Of a stretch of 34,792 nucleotides of DNA, positions 20,101-31,700 are shown in pieces (the first letter of the stretch is position 1; each line of letters begins with the position of its first letter). The translations under genes and the position numbers were made by a program. The stretch is from Reclinomonas americana ATCC 50394 (lineage: Eukaryota > Jakobida > Jakobea > Jakobida). The stretch spans positions 133,869 through 168,660 of the forward strand of contig PS015102.1 of assembly GCA_048213135.1 (NCBI GenBank), written 5' to 3'. The notes beneath the pieces are model-generated. The model did not search any database, had not been told where the DNA came from, and saw nothing but the letters and a program-made list of their open reading frames with translations.

Positions 20101-22375
20101 CGAAACGTGCCCTGCCACCTCACACAACACTCACAAGCGATCCCTCGCCGAAGACAACAAGAGCTGAGGATCTTCCACCCTTCTCGCCAACACAGAGACA
20201 GCACTCGCACTCGCACAACACTCACAAGCGATACGAAACCCGCTCAAGCCTCCACTCATTCCCTCACCGACGGACAAAAACACACAAGGATCACATCTTC
20301 TCTCACAAAACACGAAACCCGCACTCGCACAAGCACCCACAAGCGATTCCCAACCAGCGTAATCTCATCCCCGAACCCTCGCGAACACAATAACGAAGCG
20401 CAACTCTCAAGGTTTTTCCGGCATTCTCACAGAGACAACACACGTTCTCCAACGCACTCAAGGGCGACTCCCCCTTGCTCACTCGCTCACTCACCCATTC
20501 CCTCACCGACAGACAACACTCTCAAGGTTCTTCCGCCTTTCTCTCACAAACACAAGACTCGCACTCAAGGGCGACTCCCCCTTGCTCACTCGCTCACTCA
20601 CCCATTCCCCTCACACTCGCAAGGTTCTTCCTCCATTCTCTCGCAAAGACAACACACGTTCTCCAGCACACACACAGAAGACTCCCGCCTGTTCATTCGC
20701 TGACCTTCAAACCCATTCCCTCACCGAAGACAACAACACTCTCTCACAAACACAAGCCTCGCGCTCAAGTGTTGACTCCCCCTTTCACTCGCTCACTCAC
20801 CCATTCCCTCACCGAAGACAACAACACTCTCAAGGTTCTTCCGCCCTTCTCTCCCAAACAACACGCGCCCTTCCTTTCAACACTCACAGAAGACTCCCAC
20901 TCGCTCACTTGCTGAGCCCCACACCCGTTCCCTCACCGACGGACAAGGTTCTTCCGCCCGCCAGACAACACGTGCCCTTCTCCCTTCCCCTCACCCCCCC
21001 TCATCTCCCTTCCCCCCATCCTCCACACACACTCACCAACCAACACCTTCGCCCCACGCACACATCTCCGATCCCCATTGCGCGCCACCGGCCGCAAGCT
21101 CACCGCCGCCACCTGTGCTCCCATTGACTCTACGCGCTCCACAAAGNNNNNNNNNNNNNNNNNNNNNNNNNNNNNNNNNNNNNNNNNNNNNNNNNNNNNN
21201 NNNNNNNNNNNNNNNNNNNNNNNNNNNNNNNNNNNNNNNNNNNNNNNNNNNNNNNNNNNNNNNNNNNNNNNNNNNNNNNNNNNNNNNNNNNNNNNNNNNN
21301 NNNNNNNNNNNNNNNNNNNNNNNNNNNNNNNNNNNNNNNNNNNNNNNNNNNNNNNNNNNNNNNNNNNNNNNNNNNNNNNNNNNNNNNNNNNNNNNNNNNN
21401 NNNNNNNNNNNNNNNNNNNNNNNNNNNNNNNNNNNNNNNNNNNNNNNNNNNNNNNNNNNNNNNNNNNNNNNNNNNNNNNNNNNNNNNNNNNNNNNNNNNN
21501 NNNNNNNNNNNNNNNNNNNNNNNNNNNNNNNNNNNNNNNNNNNNNNNNNNNNNNNNNNNNNNNNNNNNNNNNNNNNNNNNNNNNNNNNNNNNNNNNNNNN
21601 NNNNNNNNNNNNNNNNNNNNNNNNNNNNNNNNNNNNNNNNNNNNNNNNNNNNNNNNNNNNNNNNNNNNNNNNNNNNNNNNNNNNNNNNNNNNNNNNNNNN
21701 NNNNNNNNNNNNNNNNNNNNNNNNNNNNNNNNNNNNNNNNNNNNNNNNNNNNNNNNNNNNNNNNNNNNNNNNNNNNNNNNNNNNNNNNNNNNNNNNNNNN
21801 NNNNNNNNNNNNNNNNNNNNNNNNNNNNNNNNNNNNNNNNNNNNNNNNNNNNNNNNNNNNNNNNNNNNNNNNNNNNNNNNNNNNNNNNNNNNNNNNNNNN
21901 NNNNNNNNNNNNNNNNNNNNNNNNNNNNNNNNNNNNNNNNNNNNNNNNNNNNCCCGCGTCGACATCGACCTCCCCTTGCCCCGTCGCTCCTTCTTCATCA
22001 CTGCTATGATTGTTCTCCTCATTATCATCATCATCATCGTCATCGCCGCCGCCACGTACACACTGCTTCAGATTCTCCATCATTGACTGCTGATGAGGCG
22101 GATGATGCTGTTGCGGGAACGGCGAACGTCGACGTTGCTGCTGTCGTCGCCGTTGCTGCTGCTGCTGTGGCGGCGCTGCGGCGTGTTGTCCTCGTCCCCC
22201 GCTGGAGAAGCACACAAGCTCGGCATCGCGTTCGTCGCCGACTTGAAATTGTGCTGTTGTTGTTGTTGTTGTTGTGTGGGCGTGGATGAGTTGCGTGGTC
22301 GAAGCTCTTCTTCTTCTTCTGTTTCCTCATCGTCGTCGTCNNNNNNNNNNNNNNNNNNNNTTCGTCGCGTTGCAT
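17178..22375 (-). CDS. Leucine-rich-repeat protein, one repeat per exon
   Basis: Exons in gene order: 21037-22083 (806-N gap inside), 19878-19961, 19700-19795, 19554-19640, 19428-19492, 19347-19362, 19204-19284, 19045-19134, 18892-18975, 18027-18110, 17878-17961, 17178-17806. With the gap removed they give 546 residues in one frame. A short acidic N-terminus precedes about nine ribonuclease-inhibitor-type repeats of 27-32 residues (for example NLRRVDLCHAGIGAVG, LEELYLEVNPFGDVG), then a Ser/Gln-rich linker and a basic helical tail. Such repeats form a curved solenoid for protein binding; the partner is unknown. Most introns are phase 1 and cut at the same place in the repeat. The N-terminus is uncertain: ATG at 22083 fits directly, while ATG at 22375 would add Asp- and Gln-rich sequence but needs one more very short intron. 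The intron at 17807-17877 is GC-AG. Confidence 0.75.
18178..18197. other. Assembly gap, 20 N, in an intron of the LRR gene
   Basis: Exons on either side agree in phase and repeat register, so no coding sequence need be missing. Confidence 0.85.
18430..18835. repeat. 27-bp minisatellite, about 15 copies, in an LRR-gene intron
   Basis: Units read GAGTGCAACCAGGAGCATGA plus CATGCAA with variants. The period is a multiple of three and lacks stops, so several frames on both strands stay open for 120-143 codons (for example NQERDMPAF on plus, SRSWLHSCM on minus). The array lies within the intron 18111-18891, so these frames are not taken as genes. Confidence 0.85.
20150..20950. repeat. Complex minisatellite in LRR-gene intron 1
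   Basis: Recurring blocks: CTCACTCACCCATTCCCTCA, CAAGGTTCTTCCGCC and GGCGACTCCCCCTTGC, repeated with irregular spacing of about 80-160 bases. They fill most of the intron 19962-21036. Confidence 0.8.
21147..21952. other. Assembly gap, 806 N, in the first exon of the LRR gene
   Basis: With the N removed, GAC GCG GG joins C TTT GTG on the minus strand and gives VDVDAGFVERVESMG in one open frame. The printed length would break the frame. Confidence 0.65.
22341..22360. other. Assembly gap, 20 N, in a GAC repeat
   Basis: On the minus strand ATG CAA CGC GAC GAA precedes and GAC GAC GAC GAT follows, so the flanks abut in frame if the gap is empty. Confidence 0.6.
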
Positions 22376-23613
22376 TGTTGTGTGTACAAACGTGCGAGTT
22401 CGATTTGGTGATGACTCAGCGCGCGCGCGCGCACTTTGGGGTTTGCCTTTGGTGTGGTGTGCGCTGTGAGAGCCTTCTTGTGCGGCGACCGTTTGTATGC
22501 GCGTATGTGTGGATTCGTTTTGGAAGGCGCGTGCTGTTTGTGAGTTGGTGTTCAGTTTCCGAGTCGATCGCGACGTCGCGCGCGAGAGTGAAAGAATTAG
22601 GAAAGGCAAGTGCTGCGTATGTACGCATGATGGCTGTGTTGGCTGATCGTGTGGATTGTGGAGTCGAGCTGCTGAATTCGAATTCGACTTTCGTCAGGTT
22701 TGCCGTGTTCTGCGTGTTGCCGCGCGCTGCAACAACCAACGCAGTTGCCGTATGACGCACTCCATAGTGGCACCATTGGTGTGGGAAGTGCGGTGGTTTG
22801 CGTGTCACCAGCGCACTGGGCAGGTGCATGAAAGTTACGAATTCGTATTTGTCCTGCACGTGAACTGTGCTCCATCTCTCTGCAAAAACAGCGCCGCCTC
22901 ACTTAGCATTGCCGCCTGTGCACCAAAACCACCTGCGTTCGCCACCAACGCAAGTGGAGACCACAAAACACTCGACTTCACGCTGTCCTGCATCTCTATT
23001 TTTCGTTTTTGGCCTCGTGTGTGTCTGCGCACAACAAGCTCTCTCTTTGTACTCGTCTGTGGTGGCGAATAAGCAATGTTTCGTGCAGGAGGACAGCAAG
23101 TGAGACAATGAGAGGAAAGTGTGTGTGGACATGTCGCACTTTGGTGACGTCTGCTCGTTGCTGTCTCTTGTGTCGCTGATGCAATGCACGTGTGTGTGAC
23201 TGATGCAGCAGAGAGCAAGCGATGAAGGAGAAGGAGTGGGAGAGGAAAGAGAAGAGATTCAATGCAAGTCGCAGAGACACAGAGAAGAGAGAGAGAGACA
23301 CACACACACACGAACTCACACGCACACACACACACACTCTCACTCACACTCACACTCACACTCACACTCACTCACTCACTCACTCACTCACTGCATTGCA
23401 CTCACTCTCTCCACACACGATCGCTCTCTCTCTCTTACAAACACACACGAACACACTCACTCTCTCTCCCTCTCACACACATACACACACAGAGAGAGAG
23501 AGAGACAGTGAGAGAAGAGAGAAGCGACTCTGTGCATTGCAGAGAGACAACAGATTGCAATCAAAGTCTCAAGAGACAACTGACCTTTCTCTCTTTGTGT
23601 CTCTCTCTCTCAG
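22376..23613. promoter_or_regulatory. Divergent intergenic region, LRR / NT-C2 genes
   Basis: About 1.2 kb with no convincing exon. It probably holds the promoters of both genes and the unlocated first exon of the NT-C2 gene. It includes GAATTCGAATTCGA (22675) and a (CA)n/(CTCA)n run at 23300-23400. Frames such as 22656-23072 (+) show no domain. Confidence 0.4.
23300..23500. repeat. CA / CTCA / CT simple repeats
   Basis: (CA)n, then (CACT)n near 23340-23395, then CTCTCT and GAGAGA. They lie in the 5' region or first intron of the NT-C2 gene. Confidence 0.85.
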
Positions 23614-26600
23614 GGGTTGCTGTTCGCGACGTGTGGAGTACACCTTCAACGTGACGGTGCACACGTTGCAGTTTGAGGAGAGTGTCAGTCATGGTGTATG
23701 GGTCTCGTACGATCGTGGAGGGCGGCATGCGGGGTCGTGTTTGGCGGTGGTGAGTGAAGGGAGGAGAAGGGAGGGAGGGAGAGGGGGAGAGAGGGAGAGA
23801 GAGAGAGAGGGAGGGGGGAGAGAGAGACACACACACAAGTGAGGGCGACACAAGCGTGAGCGACGCAGCGAGTGAGCGACACAAGCGTGAGCGACACAGA
23901 GCGTGAGCGGCACAGAGCGTGAGCGACACAGAGCGTGAGCGACACAGAGCGTGAGCGACACAGAGCGTGAGCGACACAGAGCGTGAGCGACACAGAGCGA
24001 GAGCGACACAGAGCGAGAGCGACACAGAGCGAGAGCGACACAGAGCGTGAGCGACACAGAGCGAGAGCGACACAGAGCGAGAGCGACACAGAGCGAGAGC
24101 GACACAGAGCGACACAAGCGAGTAAGCAATCCTTAATCATCGTCCCTTTGACTCTTGCCCATCCCGTTCCACATCATTCACCCTCGTCTGCAGCCCGGTC
24201 GCTACCGAACTCGCGTTCCAGTCAAGTACGAGTTCACCATCCCCGTCTCTTTCTTGGTGGAGGAGGGCGATGTGTTGGAGACGAAACCGCTGGATATTCT
24301 CATTCATGTGGGGGCGGAGCGAGGTGGATTCACGATTGATTTGGCACACTACGCCGACGTGTATGGGAATCAGTTGAAGAGGCACAAGGTAAATGCGAGT
24401 GAGTGCGAGTATAGAGACTCGCGAGATGGCGTACAGATCTACTCTCCTCTTGTGCACACAGCGCAGTCTGTGGCCGTTGCAGTCTTTTGCGTTCTTGATT
24501 TGCCGCCTTTCTTCGTACCGCCGTTCCTTTGCAGCTCACGTTTGATGGACCTCCATGTTTTGTGTTTCTCTGCGCTCTTGCTCTCGCTCTCTCTTCCTCT
24601 CAAACTACTGACGCACGCACCCCGGTTTCCATTCGTTCTCCTTTTCCTCTCCTTGTTTGTTCCTTTCCCTCTCCCTCTCCTTCCCTTCTCCTTCTCCCTC
24701 TCCTTTCTCTCCTTCTCCCTCTCCTTCTCCCTCTCCTTCCCCCTCTCCCTCCCCCTCACCCTCTTCTTCTCCTCTCCTTCCGCCTCCTTCCTACCTCCTT
24801 CTCTCTCCGTTCTTCTCCTCTCTTTCCCCCTTCCCCTCTCCTGTCCCTCTCCCTTCCTCTCTTCCTCCTCTCTCCCTCTCCTTTCCTTCTTCGTCCCCTC
24901 CTTCCTCTCTCCCTNNNNNNNNNNNNNNNNNNNNNNNNNNNNNNNNNNNNNNNNNNNNNNNNNNNNNNNNNNNNNNNNNNNNNNNNNNNNNNNNNNNNNN
25001 NNNNNNNNNNNNNNNNNNNNNNNNNNNNNNNNNNNNNNNNNNNNNNNNNNNNNNNNNNNNNNNNNNNNNNNNNNNNNNNNNNNNNNNNNNNNNNNNNNNN
25101 NNNNNNNNTCTCCCTCTCCCTCTCCCTCTCCATCTCCTTCTCCTCTTTCCTATCCGCCTTCCCACTCTTCCTTCCCTTCATTCAGGTCTTCCACGTCCAC
25201 CTCGGCTCGGAAGACGTCAAGGTCGCGGTGTTTGTCTGCAGCGACCAGGACGGACGCTTTCAACCATTCCGCCCCGTAATCGATCCCGACGAGCTCGACG
25301 ACTATTGGCGCGTCATTGGGCCGCCGCAGGAGACCGAAGATCTGGAGGATCCCGCGCTGCCTGTGAGTCCGCGACAGGGACGCAAGCGGGCACCCTCCAG
25401 GCCGCCGGCGTACCTGTTTGACGATCCAGAAGTTGCGTCACTCACTCTCTTGCTCTCTCTTCCTCTCTCTCACTCTCCGTCCTAACTCCATCTCTGCTCG
25501 TAGTTCAATCGCAACGCCACTCCGCAACTGTCCGAAGCACCGCATGCGGCAACCACGACAGTGACGACCACTCCCACTCCCGCGCCCCATCCAGTCGCCC
25601 CAGCACCTGCGGCACCGGCCTCGACCGGTTCCGCGTTTGCACCACCGGCCCATCGCGGGGTCGGCACACGACCTCCAGCCGCTGCGGTGACGACACCCGA
25701 CGAGGACGAGGCAGAACGGCGGCGATTGGAGGAGGAGGAACGACGGCGAGCAGAAGAGGCGCGCAAGCACAAGTTGGACGGCGGCTGGTTGCGCACCGTG
25801 TCGCCCGACGTGAAGGGTGGCGTGGCGCAGCGACGTCCGTCACCGGCGCGGCACAGCCGCGATGGAGATGCCGACAGTGCAGAAGGCGGCGATGAGGATG
25901 AGGATGAGGATGGGAACGGCGGTGGAAGTGGAAGTGGGCGCGCAAATGGTGGCGGCCACAGGAATCGCCCGCATGAGCAGGACGACAGCGACTCGGATAG
26001 CGACGGATACTCTCTCCGACCGCCGCCCATTGTCAACCCGCCACCGTCGCGGTCGCCCACCGTACAGCGCGTGCACAGCGATCACGGAGGTGGAGAGCGC
26101 GATCTGTCGCAGCTGGAGACCAGTGCCGCCCTGGCACCGCTGGCGTACCACGTTGGCGAGAGCACCGACGACGATCATGTGGAGAATGTGGTGACGACGG
26201 TGGTGGTCGACGACGGCAAGGCGGAGGTGATGCCGGAGCCGGTGGCGATCATCCTTCCGCCACCGCCGCCGAGTCTCTCCGATGCCGAGGAGATGCAACG
26301 CAAGCGGCATTCGGTGGTCGCCCAGCGACTGGCCAAGCTCGAGGAGGAGCGGCAGGCTGGCGAAGAGCATCACTGGCGTCAGGAGCGCGAGAAGGAGGAG
26401 CTGGCGCAGCGTGCGCTCACCGAGGCGGCCGTGCACTTGGATTTCGACGGTTACCACTCGTCGCGCACCGGCAGTCGTCGCGGACCCCACCACCATTCGC
26501 GCCTGTCGTCGGGCAGCCTCGATCTGCAGCAGGATGACGGCGACGATGAGGACGATGTGGTGGCGCCGGTGCAGGTGCCGCAGGAGACTGCCGAGCCGCT

Positions 26601-27073
26601 GTTGCCGCCGCCGATTTCACAGGTTTGTGGAGGGGAAGGAGAGGGAGGAAATAGGAAAGGGAGAGGAGAGGGAAAGGAGGGAGGGAGGGACGGNNNNNNN
26701 NNNNNNNNNNNNNNNNNNNNNNNNNNNNNNNNNNNNNNNNNNNNNNNNNNNNNNNNNNNNNNNNNNNNNNNNNNNNNNNNNNNNNNNNNNNNNNNNNNNN
26801 NNNNNNNNNNNNNNNNNNNNNNNNNNNNNNNNNNNNNNNNNNNNNNNNNNNNNNNNNNNNNNNNNNNNNNNNNNNNNNNNNNNNNNNNNNNNNNNNNNNN
26901 NNNNNNNNNNNNNNNNNNNNNNNNNNNNNNNNNNNNNNNNNNNNNNNNNNNNNNNNNNNNNNNNNNNNNNNNNNNNNNNNNNNNNNNNNNNNNNNNNNNN
27001 NNNNNNNNNNNNNNNNNNNNNNNNNNNNNNNNNNNNNNNNNNNNNNNNNNNNNNNNAGTAGAGAGAGAGAGAC

Positions 27074-27153
<80 letters not shown>

Positions 27154-27170
27154 GGACAACGAACGAGAGA

Positions 27171-27205
<35 letters not shown>

Positions 27206-28713
27206 CAAGAGAAAGAGAACGAGCAGAAAAGAGAAAGAGACCGGCAGGTCAACATCGAGACAGGAAAAATGAATAAGACAAACAGACAGATAGACATATG
27301 GTCAAACAGTCACGTCGATAGAGAGAGATAGAGAGAAAGAGAATAAGGGGAGAGAGAAGGAGGTTAAAACAAGAGAGGGAGAGAAAAAGACAGAGAAAGA
27401 GAAGGGGAGAAGAAAGAGATTGTAAACATGAGAGAGGCAAAAGAAGAAGGCAGAGACAGACTGCTGCCCGGACAGCTACGTCAAAGAGAGAGAAAGAGAG
27501 GGAGAGGGGAAGAAGAAGAAGAAGGAGAAGGAGGAGTATCAAGGGAGAGAAAAAGAGAGAGAAAAGGAACGGGAAGAGAAGAGAAAGAGACTGGCAGATC
27601 AACATCGAGAAACAGACAGACTAATGCTCAGACAGCTACGTCGACAGAGAAACAAGAAAGAAAGAGAGAGAGAGAGAGAGAGACAGAGAGAGACAGAGAG
27701 AGTACGAGAGCGGGATAAAGAGAGAAGAATGAGACAGAGAAAGCCAGAGAGATAGACATATGCTCAGCGGGAAAGTAGAGAGAGAGACACACACACACAC
27801 ACATACAAACAAAATGAGAGAAAGAGAGAGAGGCAGGAAGGCAGACACAGACACACAAAGTGACAAAGCTCCCTCTCCTACACTCTTCTNNNNNNNNNNN
27901 NNNNNNNNNNNNNNNNNNNNNNNNNNNNNNNNNNNNNNNNNNNNNNNNNNNNNNNNNNNNNNNNNNNNNNNNNNNNNNNNNNNNNNNNNNNNNNNNNNNN
28001 NNNNNNNNNNNNNNNNNNNNNNNNNNNNNNNNNNNNNNNNNNNNNNNNNNNNNNNNNNNNNNNNNNNNNNNNNNNNNNNNNNNNNNNNNNNNNNNNNNNN
28101 NNNNNNNNNNNNNNNNNNNNNNNNNNNNNNNNNNNNNNNNNNNNNNNNNNNNNNNNNNNNNNNNNNNNNNNNNNNNNNNNNNNNNNNNNNNNNNNNNNNN
28201 NNNNNNNNNNNNNNNNNNNNNNNNNNNNNNNNNNNNNNNNNNNNNNNNNNNNNNNNNNNNNNNNNNNNNNNNNNNNNNNNNNNNNNNNNNNNNNNNNNNN
28301 NNNNNNNNNNNNNNNNNNNNNNNNNNNNNNNNNNNNNNNNNNNNNNNNNNNNNNNNNNNNNNNNNNNNNNNNNNNNNNNNNNNNNNNNNNNNNNNNNNNN
28401 NNNNNNNNNNNNNNNNNNNNNNNNNNNNNNNNNNNNNNNNNNNNNNNNNNNNNNNNNNNNNNNNNNNNNNNNNNNNNNNNNNNNNNNNNNNNNNNNNNNN
28501 NNNNNNNNNNNNNNNNNNNNNNNNNNNNNNNNNNNNNNNNNNNNNNNNNNNNNNNNNNNNNNNNNNNNNNNNNNNNNNNNNTCTATCTCTCTCTATCGAC
28601 GTGTACTTGTTTCGTACCATATGTCTATCTGTCTTGTTTGTTCTTTACTTCTTACTTTTCCTTCGTCTCGTATGTTCGTACTCGTCGTCTCTTCTTCTTC
28701 TTCGTCTCGTTCT

Positions 28714-28748
<35 letters not shown>

Positions 28749-31700
28749 CTTCTCTCTCTCTCTCTCTCTCGTTTGTTTCCCCCGCTTCCTCTCGCGTTCT
28801 CCCGATCTCATCTCACTTTCTCACTCTCCGTATTCTGGTCTCATGATTTTCGGCCTTCTCTGTCTCTCACTTCCTCCCTCTGTCTGCTTCTACGTTCCTC
28901 TTTCCTGCCTTCTCCTATTCTCCTCTTTCTCCTTGTTATTCTCGCTTCCTCTCTCTTTCTCTTTCTCTTCCGCTCCCTTCCCCCCCCCTCTCTTCCCCCT
29001 CCCCCTCTCTTCCCCCTCTCTCCCCCCCTCTTCCCCCCTCTCTTCCCCCCCTGCCCCCTCTCACTTCTCCCGTCTTCGCAGATCAACTTGCCACACGCGT
29101 CCTCCGGCTTGCTCACCGGCGATCGCGACGACGACGACGACAGCGAACCCCTCATGGACGAAGAGTCGCCGCGAGATGCGCTGAATGCGCCACAGCAGCC
29201 GTACAACGACATGTCGAACGAGGGTGACCAGGAGAGTGATCGAGATGCGGAGGCGGTCGACGGCGTGTTGGTGCAGGGCGATGTGTCGGTCAAGGTCGAT
29301 CAGCCGCCGCCGTCGCAGACGACGCTCAATGCTCCAACCGCGCGTTCACGCAGTGGATCCACAACAACGACAACGACGGCGCAGACACTCAACGCACCAG
29401 CTCCGTCGGGCTCCCGCTCGCGCAGCGAATCTACCACGCAACAAAAGAGTGTGTCGCTCGACATCGCCTCGGCAGTGACGGTCCCGTCGCTGGCGATTCC
29501 CGTCAACAATGGAACAGTTGGTTCGTCGGCGCCTTCATCGGCGCGCCTGGCCCCGCACGACGAACAGGACGCCACGTCGATGCTTGTCGAGGGCAACGTG
29601 TCTTCGCGCCCGTCGGCACCATCTCTGCCGCGCACTGGGAGCTCGGCGTCGGCGCCTGCCGAATCGGCACTGCCTTCGCGCCTGTTGAATATGGGGTCCA
29701 GGGTGAGTGTGCTGATGAGAGAGAGAGAGAGCGAGAGAGAAGAGAGGAGAGAGAGAGGGAGAAGAGAGGAGAGAATGAGAGATCTTCTTGTTAGTTTTCT
29801 ATCTGTCCTCTAACGACCCTCCCACTTTCTCCCACCTCCAGTCAACTGGCGACAAATCCCCGCGCCCCGCACAAGCAAACGCTCAGCCAGCTGATGGCGT
29901 GATCGCGGCAACGGGTGCGCTCGTGCCGGAGGAGGTGGAGCTGAGGGACGGTTTCACCAAGTACTTGAAGATTTTCCGCACCCACGTTGCGTTTCGCCAT
30001 CCGCGCACTCCACGCCTCGTTTGTATTCATGTTTGGTGACACCTTACTCTCCCCGTTGGCAGCTCACGGACGCCGTGTATGGCGAGGCTGTGCACGCACT
30101 GGAGAGATTGCGTCTGGCTGCAGAAGCGGGCGAAAAGATTGTGGCGGAGCGTGACTACTGGATCAAGCATGTGGCTGCGACCGATCACGCACGCTTCCTG
30201 GAGTGGGTCACGCTGACGAGGAGCTGGTGCGTAAAGGGGGCCAGATGGTGAGAGGTGATGTTTATTCTCATTCTCGATATGTCTTTGTGTGCGTGATTGC
30301 AGCCTCCAGCGCGTGGTGGCACTGCATGCCGTACTGGAGCGGCATGGTGTGTCGGCTCAGGCGCGCGACGCCAATCAAGTGGCCGTTGTCATTCGTCGTT
30401 GCGTTGCGATGACTGCTTGTATGGTGAAGTGAAGTGCTTCTCACAAAGACCTCTTTTGCACAGTACATCCGGATGTCATGGATCTGTTGTCGGCAGCTCA
30501 GGCGGCCATTGAGAACCTGTTTGACGTGGTGCGGTGTTCGCGCTAGATTGTGAGTGAGAGTGGTTCTAAGTTGCTGACTCCGGGATTGATTGACAGCGCA
30601 CCGGTCGCCTCTATCAATGCGCACAAGCCGATCAGCAGGGGCGAGATGCCTCGCTGCTTGACCCGGAGCGACGTATCAAGACCCTTGTCAAGGCCGCAGC
30701 GTGTGACGATCTGCAGCACAAGGTTAGTTGTGGACTGTGCGTGCTCATTGACAAGAAACAAAATTTGTTGACTGTCTTCTGCAGGTGGTGTCCAAGCAGA
30801 GGGAGCACGAATCGTTTGCCGAGCAAGTGGAACAGCTGGAGAATAGCTCGCTGAGTGCAGAAGCGGAGCTGGTCAATGCAGTGACAGTGGCGCAGTCGCA
30901 GGACGCACTGCGGCACCTGCTCACTGTCATTGATCGACGACTGGCCGAGGCCGATCAGCTGTGTCACCGGCAGGCCGAGTTGGAGAATCGGTTGGAGGAT
31001 TTGCGCCAGGAGCAGTTGCAGTTGCGTTGCATTGCTGCCACCAGACGAGTCGTTGACTCCGTTTCTCAACGACCCACCACAGCTCATCCGACGTGACCGA
31101 GGAGATTCGTGAGTTGCAAGTGGAACTCGATCGAGTGCTGGCCGAACGTGCAGCGTTTCATGTGCGCTCATCTTTCATGCGCTCGATATCTGATGCCGAT
31201 ATTCTTCCTCACCACCTCGCGCAGGACGATCTGTCGGTTCCCACACTGGCCACGGTGTGCGCCGATCACATTCAATGGGAGGCCGATCTCGCTCTGCAGC
31301 TGACGCAGACACCGCCGGATGCGGCGCGTGCCTATTTGCAAGATCGCAAGCACGATCTTGATCGGAGACTGGAGAGCATTTTGGAGCGGATCCGCGCGCA
31401 GCGGGAGGCCATGCAGCACGAGCAGGACGAGTTTGCGCGCAGGTGTACGCAGCTGAAGCAGAAATTCGCGCATGTGCGAGAGGGCGCGGACAAGGACCGG
31501 GAGGAATGGTTCGCCACCCTCGACAGGGAGATTACCGACTTGCAGGCACACGCGCAATACCGCGAACGGCACCTGGTGTATCTGAGCATGCGTTCCAACA
31601 TTCGCAAGGCCGAGTCGGAGGCCTACTTGTCGTTCTTGAAGCGGCAGACGGAGGGCGCCGAGTATCTGGCCGAGTTGCGTCTCCCTTTCAAAAAAAAGAA

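Noticed and set aside
19962-21036. Long plus-strand frames of Thr/Ser/His-rich sequence
   Set aside because: They come from the minisatellite in an intron of the minus-strand LRR gene.
22093-22755. 220-codon plus-strand frame
   Set aside because: Antisense of the Gln/Asp-rich LRR N-terminus and of promoter sequence; crosses a gap and has no domain.
23860-24120. Coding repeat protein from the 16-bp array
   Set aside because: It lies between exons that match in phase, and the 16-bp period rotates frames.
30203-30412. Alternative frame ending the NT-C2 gene near 30240
   Set aside because: A GTGCGT donor at 30227 and acceptor at 30302 keep the frame and lead into a plausible helix.
30464-30543. 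Stop codon at 30543 as the end of the NT-C2 gene
   Set aside because: A donor at 30529 precedes it in phase, and the next exon (30597-30722) continues the coiled-coil region.
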